Positions 11,048-21,209 of a stretch of DNA of 64,000 nucleotides are shown piece by piece. Numbering within the stretch: the stretch's first letter is position 1; each line of letters opens with the position of its first letter. The notes under the pieces are model-generated. The model worked only from the letters and a program-made list of their open reading frames with translations, was not told the origin of the DNA and searched no databases. Source of the stretch: Plantago ovata (lineage: Eukaryota; Streptophyta; Magnoliopsida; Lamiales; Plantaginaceae); assembly GCA_028274465.1 (NCBI GenBank), contig CM051458.1:37920744-37984743 (forward strand). The letters run 5' to 3'. The position numbers and the translations under genes are program-made.

Positions 11048-12302
11048 TGATGAATGTGTATTTTACACTTTCATTCGAGTCTTTTTCACCTATTTTAGCT
11101 ATCATCTATGTTAATTTAGCTATATTTTAGTACATTTTATTAGAATAGTGTCACGTTTCCCTTTAGATTTTATTTTACAGGTTTTGGTTGAAATTCGGAG
11201 ATTTCGGGGCAATTATATTGAAGTCTACAAGGAATTGGTCTTCCAGAAGCCTATTTGGAGTATCTGAAGGTTTCCGGATAGGATTTGGAGTCTAGGGGCC
11301 GAATCTGGAGGTTAGAAGGCTACTAGAAGTCATAAACCGAGTCCGAAAAGGTGAAGAAATCCAAATCCGCGTCAAAAAATGCTGAAATTCCGCGAAATAC
11401 TGGGGGCGAACCGCCGGAGTCAGGGGGCGAACCGCCCCGGAGTTATTTCGGGCCTATATATAGAGCTCAAGTTTTTCTCCGAAAATCATATCTTTCCAAG
11501 CCTACTTTCTCACCTCTCTCTATAGTTTTAGGTAGGAACTTCCCGGGGCCTGTCCTGGGAGTTCCATAGATTAGGGGATACTTTTTCATAGCAAATTGGA
11601 GTGCGTAGGATTGCAATCATCCGGAGATTGACAACCTTCGGTAACTTGTATCTTACAGTTTTTATCTACTTATTTTATTCTTCTTTCAATATGTTTTCTT
11701 CTATGATTGCTATTGATTGCATGCCTATTATGAGTAGCTAAACTTATCGTTGGTGGTAGTATGTGAATTCTTAGCGAGGGAAGATAATCATGCTAATGGC
11801 TATATCGCGCATTATACTCCGTGTCATTGCTTTATTTCGTTGATCAGTTGCAACCAAAATTCTCGTATGTTGTATTGATTATTATGCACGCATGGACACT
11901 AGTCGACCGTCAGACCAATTATCTTCGTAGTGTTGAATAATTACGGAACACATTAGGACAGCAGTGTTGACTAGTCAGACCAAATTATCTTCGTAGTGCT
12001 TAATATTGCAACAGGACACAAGATTGATTCAAAGATCTCTATGCAAGACCGAGGAATTTATGCATGATTATCGACCCATTATGTTAAAAAGGACCATACT
12101 ATCACCAATCTCCATTATCTGCTTGAAACCCCTTTTGCTTTCTATCTGCTGTTTTATATTCTTAATTAGATTTGATAAAGCTAGTATAGTCCTGAGAGAA
12201 CGACACTCGAGTCATTCTACTACTACACTACGATTTTCGTTGTAGTTGTGGATTGCCTTTGGCTAAATCACTTTATTTGATTGACCTTGACAACGTTCAT
12301 CA
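11048..12302 (+). repeat. 5' LTR of G1-outer
   Basis: 1,255 bp with TGATGAATG...TTCATCA ends. TATA box CTATATATAG at 11454-11463, with two GC-rich hairpins just upstream (11402-11441). The primer site follows immediately. Confidence 0.93.
11402..11441 (+). repeat. GC-rich double hairpin upstream of the LTR TATA box
   Basis: Two direct copies of GGGGGCGAACCGCC. The second extends into a fuller palindrome (GGGGCG, AAC, CGCCCC). It is in sharp compositional contrast to the AT-rich LTR. The same placement is seen in the LTRs at 15628, 19946 and 23528, and a three-hairpin version is in the G2 LTR (36870-36930). Confidence 0.85.
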
Positions 12303-12322
12303 AATTGGCGCCGCTGCCGGGG
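12303..12322 (+). promoter_or_regulatory. Primer-binding site of G1-outer
   Basis: Begins AATTGGCGCCGCTGCCGGGG directly after the LTR. This is the TGGCGCC...GGGGA primer type typical of Athila/Tat Gypsy elements. Confidence 0.9.
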
Positions 12323-12459
12323 ATTATACTCCTTTTTTCTATTTAATTTGTTTTTATTTACAGCTTTAGATTCCTAATTCTATTAGTTTTAGTTTTCCAT
12401 TTTAATCTCTCTCTGCTTTCCTAGTTTGTTTCTAATCACCTTTCCTAGTCTGTTTCAGA

Positions 12460-14397
12460 TTGTGTATGCCGAATACACGTTCTGCAGGAACACCGCTTGC
12501 TGATTCAATTGCTGAGATCGATAGAGTCTACCACCAAAGAAGGCGACTCCTTTCCAAGGAAATCAACGGAATGGCAGAAGCTAGACCACTGAAGGCATGG
12601 GTTCAACCCACCAAGGATCGTATGAGGGGACCGGCGATTGTTCTTTCGCCTGCAACCCGAGATCTGGAGATCAAGAACCACGCATTCCAACAACTTCCGA
12701 GGTTCTATGGCTTATCAAGGGAAGATGTGATGGGGTACTTGAACGATATCGATGATTTCGTCAACCAACTCCCACGACCCGGAGCTGACATAACAACGGA
12801 TGAGTTGAGGATGAAGGTTTTTGCTATAGGACTTGGCGACAGAGCCAAGTCATGGCTGAGTTCTCTACCAGCCGGCTCGCTGGACACTTGGAAAAAGGTT
12901 TTTTCAGCTTTCATGGAGAAATACTTCCCTCACACCTTGACTACCGCGCTTAAGGCGCAGATCACTGGATTCAAGCAGGACTATGATGAGACCTCATTCG
13001 AGAGGTTCCAAGATCTCACGAACAAGTGCCCTCACCATGGTTTTGAACTTTTCGACTTAGTCCAACACTTCTACAATGGACTAACCTTCGAGAACCAACA
13101 AGTGGTGGATTTCCAATGCCGAGGCAATATTTGGGAGGAAACCGCAGAAGCCGTCTGGGCTGTTTTCGAAAGGCTTGCTAAGGGTTCACAGTTCAAGGAT
13201 CCAAGAGCAATGATTAGGAGACGTGGACCTGAAGCTCCACCGACTCAAGAAGCCCCTATGTACAGGGGGAATGAGGATCAATTCGAGTGCTTTACCAACG
13301 AATTGAAACAAGTCCTCAAGAGCGCCACCGGAACAACTTTTTCGAACGAAGTATGCCGTATATGCAAGAACTATGGGCATGGGGCTCATATGTGTAGATC
13401 GGAGCTGGCATACGATGATGGCAACTGGGCTGGAGGAGGAGAAGAAGAAGCCTTTGCTACGGAGTTTGGCACTCAAGAAGTTAGCTACGGACAAGATGGT
13501 AGGAATCCTCGAGGTGGATTTTGGAAAAGAGGATACCGCAACAATCAAGGATATGCACCGGCTAACCAAACTTATGGACCTAACCAAGACCGTAGTAGGC
13601 TGAACTATGGTAATGATCACTGCGAAAACCCCGCTCCGAAAGAGCCACCGAAGTCGAAGTCGGCTCTACTGATGGAGAACTTGCAAAAGATGGTTGATCA
13701 CACACAAAGTTTTCTCAAACGTTATGAGGAAGATTCTGAGAAGACTAGGGCAAGGCTTGATAAGTTGGAAGAGAGCACTAGGCTTGCCCATCAAAAGATG
13801 CAAGAGTTGATCGACCGAAAACTACCTAGCAGCACTGAGAAGTCATTGTCCATTAACTTAGTGGGTGATATACCTGTTGAAATCACCATCAAGAAGGTTG
13901 CTAAGTGCGAGAGTTGCAAGAGGGAACTGCCCCCACAGGCCGAAAAAGAAGAAAAGGACCTTGGTACTAACAAGAGTGAAGAGGAGCAAGAGGATCCCGA
14001 GCCACTCCCTCAAAGTTTCGATATTAAGGTCGGGATTGGGGAGCTTGAATATGTCCGAGCCACACTAGACACTGGATCCTACTGAAATGTGCTCCCTTTG
14101 AACGTTTTCGAGAAGAGTAACCTTGGAGAACTAACTATGCATAAGGCTATTGTGCAACTGGCGGATGGATCCCTTGTGAAACCCGAAGGCGTTGTGAAGA
14201 ATGTATTAGTCAAAATTTGTGAAGCCTCTGTCCACACCGATTTTGTAATTATGCCAGCATCAGCGCCAGGAACGGCGGATGTCATACTCTTAGGACGAAC
14301 ATTCTTGACTAAAATACGCTCAGTGATGGACATCTACCAAAGGACTTTGCACTATCGAAGTGGATGGCAAGCAACATGTGTTGCAAGCCATATTTGA
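12460..14397 (+). pseudogene. Athila-type gag and protease region (fossil)
   Basis: Gag starts near MPNTRSAGTP. Its central domain shows the Gypsy gag pattern (FYGLSREDVMGYLNDIDDFV, AKSWLSSLPAGSLDTWKKVF, FSAFMEKYFP, FERFQDLTNKCPHHGFELFDLVQHFYNGL). A CCHC knuckle follows (CRICKNYGHGAHMC), then a Lys/Glu coiled coil. The protease-like segment follows, with RATLDTGS around the catalytic Asp and VILLGRTFL near the flap/C-terminal sheet. Nearly whole, with about one or two breaks. No reverse transcriptase follows. Confidence 0.88.
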
Positions 14398-15627
14398 TCC
14401 ACCTGATCCACCCGATACTTCTAACACTATTGATTACAGTGGTCTTAACGTCTATGTTCACTCTTATTCACAGGATCAAAGCACGGGAAGGAGAATAATG
14501 AATGGGAAGTCTAGTACCCGCAAAAAGAGGAGATAGGCGCAGACAGGAGTCGAGTCAAAGACTTTAAAAAATGACGCTATCCGGGAGGCAACCCGGAATT
14601 TTTTATCGCTTTCTTTACTGCTTTTCTGCATGCATTTCATTCTTGAACTATTTGCTTCTCATATGCGAATTTGTTCTTAAGTGTGTCGTATGTGCTTTTG
14701 TTTGAGTGAGATTTTTCGAGTGGTTTTTTGAAAAAATTTAGTTTCGGGATTTAAACCGCATTTTCTGACATCGGGACCCGTCTCCCCGCATTGGGGAGCA
14801 CGGGGCGAACCGCCCCGTGGTGCCCCACAGTCCCAGATCTTAAAAAACGCGGATTTCAACCCCAAAACCTTATTTTCTTCATTCTTCTTCATCCATACTC
14901 CCAAAAAACCCGAAAAGTGCGATTTTGCTTCTAAATCTTCGTAACTTCTTCGTTTCTTGACCAAATTGAGTGTTCTTTAGCTTAATTCGAAGCCTATTAC
15001 ATGATCTATCATCCTATCCGAACAGATTTCATCCTAATTCGTTAGATTTGCAGATCTGAGGTATCATCTTAAGAACCCTAATTTTAAAATTTGGGGGTTT
15101 TCTATTTTGAGCTTCAATTATGCTTATTTGATGCATGGGTATGTTGTTTGTGTGATTAGACATGTTATTTACTATCAATTGCATGTTCAATTTTGCTTGA
15201 ATTGTTGATTTGGGTATTTTGCTATTAGATGATATATCTTGTTATGCATTATGTCTTTATCTTTGATTTCTAGCATATGGATATGTTTATTGGTGTAATG
15301 TTGGTGGATTTGACGATAGAATGCTTATTAGTTGAGAATGAGGATTTATGCTGGTAGAATTTTTGCGCTGCTATGGTGTGAATTGAAACCTTGCTATCAA
15401 GGTTATTGGTTGTCTAGTAATAGCATGGTGTGATGTATTGCATGTAGTAGTTACGTTGATATGTTGCATAATGAAGAAGCTAGGCTAGACATTGCGGTTT
15501 GGGGAGTTCGATTGTTGATTTTACCACTTGTGTGTTTCATTTTTACACTAGTATGTATTTGAGTCAGTTTTGAGTCATTCGAGGTGCTAACAGCTGTTTG
15601 TAGGTACCATACCAAGGGGAAGGAGCA
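14398..15627 (+). other. Non-coding 3' region of G1-outer, first part
   Basis: No convincing coding sequence. It contains the hairpin CCGGGAGGCAACCCGG at 14581-14596, a common landmark after the coding part of Athila-type elements. It also has a perfect 9-bp-stem hairpin at 14799-14819 (CACGGGGCG, AAC, CGCCCCGTG) of the same GC-rich type as in the LTR promoter. A polypurine-tract-like GGTTTGGGGAGTT is at 15497-15509. The rest is AT-rich. It ends at GAGCA (15623-15627), the left copy of the target duplication of G1-inner. Confidence 0.75.
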
Positions 15628-16891
15628 TGATGAATGTGTATTTTACACTTTCATTCGAGTCTTTTTCACCTATTTTAGCTATCCTCTATGTTAATTTAGC
15701 TATATTTTAGTACATTTTATTAGAATAGTGTCACGTTTCCCTTTAGATTTTATTTTACAGGTTTTGGTTGAAATTCGGAGATTACCGGGCAATTATATTG
15801 AAGTCTACAAGGAATTGGTGTTCCAGAAGCCTATTTGGAGTATCTGAAGGTTTCCGGATAGGATTTGGAGTCTAGGGGCCGAATCTGGAGGTTAGAAGGC
15901 TACTAGAAGTCATAAACCGAGTCCGAAAAGGTGAAGAAATCCAAATCCGCCTCGAAAAACGCGGAAATTCCGCGAAATATTGGGGGGCGAACCGCCGGAG
16001 TCAGGGGGCGAACCGCCCCGGAGTTATTTCGGGCCTATATATAGAGCTCAAGTTTTTCTCCGAAAATCATATCTTTCCAAGCCTACTTTCTCACCTCTCT
16101 CTATAGTTTTAGGTAGGAACTTCCCAGGGCCTGTCCTGGGAGTTCCGTAGCTTAGGGGATACTTTTTCATAGCAGATTGGAGCACGTAGGATCGCCATCA
16201 TCCGGAGATTGACAACCTTCAGTAACATTGTATCTTACAGTTTTTATCTACTTATTTTATATTCTTTCAATATGTTTTCTTCTATGATTGCTATTGATTG
16301 CATGCCTATTTTGAGTAGCTAAATTTATCGTTGGTGGTAGTATGTGAATTCTTAGCGAGGGAAGATAATCATGCTAATGGCGATATCGCGCATTATACTC
16401 CGTGTCATTGCTTTATTTCGTTGATCAGTTGCAACCAAAATTCTCGTATGTTGTATTGATTATTATGCACACTTGGACACTTGTCAACCAATCAGACCAA
16501 TTATCTTCGTAGTGTTGAATAATTACGGAGCACATTAGGACGTTAGTTGTTGATGAGTCAGACCCTTATTATCTTCGTAGTGCTTAATACTTGCAACAGG
16601 ACACAAGATTGATTCAAAGATCTCTATGCAAGACCGAGGAATTTATGCATGATTATCGACCCATTATGTTAAGAAGGACCATACTATCACCAATCTCCAT
16701 TATCTGCTTGAAAACCCCTATTGCTTTCTATTTGCTGTTTTATATTCTTAATTAGATTTGATAAAGCTAGTATAGTCCTGAGAGAACTGACACTCGAGTC
16801 ATTCTACTACTACACTACGGTTTTCGTTGTAGTTGTGGATTGCCTTTGGCTAAATAACAAATTTATTTGATTGAATCTGACACGTTCATCA
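15628..16891 (+). repeat. 5' LTR of G1-inner
   Basis: 1,264 bp, TGATGAATG...TTCATCA. TATA box CTATATATAG at 16035-16044, with GC-rich GGCGAACCGCC hairpins just upstream. Confidence 0.93.
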
Positions 16892-16911
16892 AATTGGCGC
16901 GGTTGTCGGGG
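16892..16911 (+). promoter_or_regulatory. Primer-binding site of G1-inner
   Basis: AATTGGCGCGGTTGTCGGGG, the same TTGGCGC...GGGGA primer type as G1-outer and G2, somewhat diverged. Confidence 0.8.
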
Positions 16912-17115
16912 ACTATTCTCCTTTTTTCGGTTTAATTTGTTTATATTTACAACTTTCAATTCCTAATTCTATTAGTATTAGTTTTCCCTTTTAATCTCTC
17001 TCTAATACTGCTTTCCTAGTCTGTTTCTAATTTCCCTTTCCTAGCCTTAGTAGTATTCGATATCTAGATTTATTCTCGATTTTTTCGAAATTTCTAACGA
17101 GGCTAATTTTTAGTT

Positions 17116-18399
17116 TTGAGTTACTCTTACTACAGACATACAGGTATGATGTCCATGCGCGCTCGCATGACACCCCAATTCTCGCAGGTGAGGAGAGGAT
17201 CTTCCATATACCTGGAAGACGAGTTAAGGAGGTATGAGGTGACGGAGTCCATGGTGAGGTACTTACCGAGGTACGAAGATGGAGTAGGGATGGACCCATG
17301 GAGTTTCATTCGATCCTATGAGGAGGAAATAGAAAAAATGCCAGCAGAAGGGTTTACTAAGGACCAATTATGCAGGAAACTATTTTCTTTTGCTCTTGGG
17401 TATGAGCCGAGGCGTTGGATTGCAAGGTTTGAACCAGGATCGCTGAAAACTTGGGGCCAAGTAGTAGAGGAGTTCTTGGCGCGGTTCATGCCTTATCATG
17501 AGACAATTGCCTTACGTGATAGGATCCAATATTTCGAGCAAGGAGAGTATGAGCAGTTTTGTGACGCCTACGAACGTTTTGAGATGTATAAACGTGAGTG
17601 CCCCCATCACCGTTTCGAAGATGGGGAGTTGATTTGGTGCTTCGTTGGTGGACTTCGTGAAGAGGAACGACTTAGAGTGGATCAGTTGAGCGGCGGTCTG
17701 GGAGAATGTACGGTCGACAAGGAAGAAGAAGTCCTCCGTGAGTACGCCAGAGGTTCAACACAATCCGATGAGGTCATACCAATTCACATCACCGTAAAGG
17801 AAGTAGATCGAGGTGAAGCAGGAAGCTCATCCCAGGAGTATTTTGAAACCGAAGAAATCAGTGAGGAAGATGCACATGCAGAGCAAGTTGAAGATGACCT
17901 TCGTATAGCAAAAGTTGTTGAAGAAGTTGAAGTAACTGAGCATCTTACGGAAGAATTCAGCTTGTTGAATTGTGCTGAAGTAGAGGGGGTTCGAGAACTT
18001 GAAGAGGAGAAAGGATTGGAAGGCGACGCCCCCCTGGAGGTGGGGGGTGAGTCGCCCAACATGGGGGGAGAACCGCCTCCCATGACCAGTGAGCTGGACG
18101 ACCCCAGCTCCCCTGTTTCTTTAATCCCAGACATCCGCATCAACCCAAAACCACTTCCTTCCGTTACTACTGAGGTTCTTAAGTACAAAGAGGTGAATCT
18201 ACTTCTCCGAGGAGGAAAGCTTGACAAGCAAGATACACAGGAGCCACCACTAAACAAGCACCTCGATGAAGTCAAAGTGAATGTCCTCCTATTGATGAAG
18301 TCCTTATTGGATATGCCTACAAAGCAAACCAGTCCATTCACCATGGTGAGATCTTTGAGGCTTCCTAGGTCTCTTTGCTACATCGGACCAAGAGAATGA
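17116..18399 (+). CDS. Athila-type gag of the non-autonomous element G1-inner
   Basis: A 427-codon open frame that looks whole; the likely start is the Met at 17116 or one of the next Mets. Residues ~50-190 match the Gypsy gag (retrotransposon gag) fold: DPWSFIRSYEEEIEKMP, KLFSFALGYEPRRWIARF, GSLKTWGQVVEEFLARFMP, FCDAYERFEMYKRECPHHRF. The C-terminal half is acidic and disordered, with no zinc knuckle. Within it the GC-rich hairpin motif of the LTR recurs (18029-18083) and is translated as Gly/Pro-rich EVGGESP and GGEPPP. It is a close relative of the G2 gag at 37928. It probably depended on an autonomous partner for pol. Confidence 0.85.
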   Translation: MSYSYYRHTGMMSMRARMTPQFSQVRRGSSIYLEDELRRYEVTESMVRYLPRYEDGVGMDPWSFIRSYEEEIEKMPAEGFTKDQLCRKLFSFALGYEPRRWIARFEPGSLKTWGQVVEEFLARFMPYHETIALRDRIQYFEQGEYEQFCDAYERFEMYKRECPHHRFEDGELIWCFVGGLREEERLRVDQLSGGLGECTVDKEEEVLREYARGSTQSDEVIPIHITVKEVDRGEAGSSSQEYFETEEISEEDAHAEQVEDDLRIAKVVEEVEVTEHLTEEFSLLNCAEVEGVRELEEEKGLEGDAPLEVGGESPNMGGEPPPMTSELDDPSSPVSLIPDIRINPKPLPSVTTEVLKYKEVNLLLRGGKLDKQDTQEPPLNKHLDEVKVNVLLLMKSLLDMPTKQTSPFTMVRSLRLPRSLCYIGPRE

Positions 18400-19945
18400 C
18401 AGCCACCGTGGGGAGGTACTCTTGAGTTCATTCTTGAATACTCAGCCGACCGAGGCCAAACCGTTCGGTAACATCTAGTATCACTTTTTATTTAATCATT
18501 CTCTTTTGCTAGGGACTAGCTTAAGAATCGTAAGGGGGATGGGATGTGAACCATGATGTTAAGTTTTGTTTGGTTTTGTGTCGATTAGTATCTTGTTCTT
18601 TGTTTGCATTTGCACGTTTACTGCTTTCTTAGATTTTTTACGTTGCATTCATCCTAGGATAGTCTTGCATGTTTTATATGGAGTTTATTGCCGAATTTTT
18701 GAAATTTTTTATTGGGTAGATCAACTAGCTATGCCATTAATCGTATGCTTCATCTCTATGAATTTGTTTGAGGTTTTTCTCGCTTGCCTTGTGACATTTA
18801 TGTATTGCACTTAGTTGAGCTAGGTAGTCTCGACATCACTTAGTGGTGTTTTCTCTACTGCGGTTCACGAAGGCCTTTATAATAGGATGATGCATGTTAG
18901 GGTCTTATGGTTGTTTTCCCGAGTAATTATGTACCTAAGAGGCAACAAGTCTTCACCATGCTTTGAGATTGCTAAATGCCTAGGAAGGAGGTAGTGTGAG
19001 GTTGTGTGATCCTTTGTTTATAACCTATTCTTCCGAATAGGTTTGGGGAGGGGGTTACACCATCGTTAGACTTGTTTCTGTTTTTCATTTTCGTATCGTG
19101 AGTTTATTTTTCCTTTTCCGTAATTTTGTACTCCAACCTATTCTTTCGAATAGGTTTGGGGAAGTCGTGTGAGTCTTTTTGTTTCTCTCTTTGTTATGCT
19201 ACTGATGCCTAGAAAAAATCGAAAAAAAAAGAAAGAAAAATTCCAGGAAAAAAGAGAAAAAGAAAATGAAAAAGAATCTGGAAAGAAAAAAAAAAAGAAA
19301 AAAGAGAAGACCCCAAAAAAGCAAAGAAGGGTCCAAAAAAGAAAAGCCAAATAGCAGTTTAGCAAAGTTTTGAGTCTTTTCCATTTTTCGTATTGTTCGT
19401 AATCGTGTTTTTCTATTTTTTATCTTTTTTGTCATCTGTTCTAGACCTCCCTCGTCCTGCCATTCAGGAAGTGGTGAATAGCTTAAGATTTTTACTTAAG
19501 AGATGGGTAGAATAGGGGAGAGTTATCTTTTATAGGGAACCCTCCTTCGTTTGATGAGAGCCAGTACTGGTTCGACCTCTTTTGAGGGAAAGTCTTAACA
19601 TGGTGGAACAGCAGTAAGTCCTCAGTTTCATAGGCACGGGGCAACCATTCGTATCATAGCATGCATCATTACGTCGTCACTGACTAGGTCCAGGTAGAGA
19701 ATGTTACGAGAGACTATCTTGTCTTAACATAAGTGCTTATGTGGATGTGTATAAGTCAATCGAGGTATTCTTCAACCTATATTCATGCTTTGATTTATAT
19801 GGTTTTTGTTCATATGTTTTTTGGTAAATTCAGTAGATTAGTTCATTTTACTTGGCATGAGACTCCATTTTGTGTCTTGCATGTTTTTTGTATTAGAGTC
19901 TAGCTTAGTTGCTTGAGGACAAGCAAAGGTTCGGTTTGGGGAGTT
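18400..19945 (+). other. Non-coding 3' region and polypurine tract of G1-inner
   Basis: Collinear with the G1-outer region 22004-23527. Two perfect 9-bp hairpins AACCTATTC/GAATAGGTT with 4-nt loops lie at 19022-19043 and 19136-19157. Each is followed at once by GGGGA, giving GGTTTGGGGA, the core of the true polypurine tract at 19928-19945 (next to the 3' LTR). An A-rich tract lies at 19205-19350. Small ORFs here are not conserved between the two copies, so I read the stretch as untranslated. Confidence 0.75.
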
Positions 19946-21209
19946 TGATGAATGTGTATTTTACACTTTCATTCGACTCTTTTTCACCTATTTTAGCTAT
20001 CATCTATGTTAATTTAGCTATATTTTAGTACATTTTATTAGAATAGTGTCACGTTTCCCTTTAGAATTTATTTTTACGGGTTTTCGTTGAAATTCGGAGA
20101 TTACCGGGCAATTATATTGAAGTCTACAAGGAATTGGTGTTCCAGAAGCCTATTTGGAGTATCTGAAGGTTTCCGGATAGGATTTGGAGTCTAGGGGCTG
20201 AATCTGGAGGTTAGAAGGCTACTAGAAGTCATAAACCGAGTCCGAAAAGGTGAAGAAATCCAAATCCACGTCGAAAAACGCGGAAATTCCGCGAAATTTT
20301 GGGGGGCGAACCGCCGGAGTCAGGGGGCGAACCGCCCCGGAGTTATTTCGCGCCTATATATAGAGCTCAAGTTTTTCTCCGAAAATCATATCTTTCCAAG
20401 CCTACTTTCTCACCTCTCTCTATAGTTTTAGGTAGGAACTTCCCAGGGCCTGTCCTGGGAGTTCCGTAGCTTAGGCGATACTTTTTCATAGCAGATTGGA
20501 GCACGTAGGATCGCAATCATCCGGAGATTGACAACCTTCGGTAACTTTGTATCTTACAGTTTTTATCTACTTATTTTATATTCTTTCAATATGTTTTCTT
20601 CTATGATTGCTATTGATTGCATGCCTATTATGAGTAGCTAAATTTATCGTTGGTGGTAGTATGTGAATTCTTAGCGAGGGAAGATAATCATGCTAATGGC
20701 TATATCGCGCATTATACTCCGTGTCATTGCTTTATTTCGTTGATCAGTTGCAACCAAAATTCTCGTATGTTGTATTGATTATTATGCACACTTGGACACT
20801 TGTCAATCAATCAGACCAATTATCTTCGTAGTGTTGAATAATTACGGAACACATTAGGACGTTAGTTGTTGATGAGTCAGACCCTTATTATCTTCGTAGT
20901 GCTTAATACTTGCAACAGGACACAAGATTGATTCAAAGATCTCTATGCAAGACCGAGGAATTTATGCATGATTATCGACCCATTATGTTAAGAAGGACCA
21001 TCCTATCACCAATCTCCATTATCTGCTTGAAAACCCCTATTGCTTTCTATTTGCTGTTTTATATTCTTAATTAGATTTGATAAAGCTAGTATAGTCCTGA
21101 GAGAACGACACTCGAGTCATTCTACTACTACACTACGGTTTTCGTTGTAGTTGTGGATTGCCTTTGGCTAAATAACAAATTTATTTGATTGAATCTGACA
21201 CGTTCATCA
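19946..21209 (+). repeat. 3' LTR of G1-inner
   Basis: 1,264 bp, paired with 15628-16891. TATA box at 20354-20363. It is followed by the right GAGCA target duplication, not by a primer site, which shows that the body to its right belongs to a different element. Confidence 0.93.

Larger units (their letters stand above)
15628..21209 (+). mobile_element. G1-inner: non-autonomous Athila-like element nested in G1-outer
   Basis: Complete LTR to LTR: LTRs 15628-16891 and 19946-21209 (both 1,264 bp), primer site 16892, one gag ORF 17116-18399, non-coding 3' region and polypurine tract. It is flanked by a perfect 5-bp target duplication GAGCA (15623-15627 and 21210-21214). Its LTRs share variants with each other (ACCGGGCAAT, CCAGGGCCTG, TTGAATCTGACACG) that the outer pair lack. 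By eye the two LTRs differ at about 2% of sites, slightly less than the outer pair, as nesting requires. No pol domain is present; the gag resembles that of G2. Confidence 0.93.

Noticed and set aside
11351-11569. Pro/Gly-rich ORF in the Gypsy LTR
   Set aside because: It is a reading of the GC-rich hairpin promoter segment. The sister LTRs do not keep the frame, and it spans the TATA box.
18566-18814. Hydrophobic 82-codon ORF in the Gypsy 3' region as an envelope-like gene
   Set aside because: The collinear segment in G1-outer (22190-22410) does not keep the frame. AT-rich untranslated DNA often reads as hydrophobic codons.
19169-19354. Lys/Glu-rich ORF as a basic nuclear protein
   Set aside because: It is only a translation of the A-rich low-complexity tract in the 3' region of G1-inner, and is not conserved in G1-outer.
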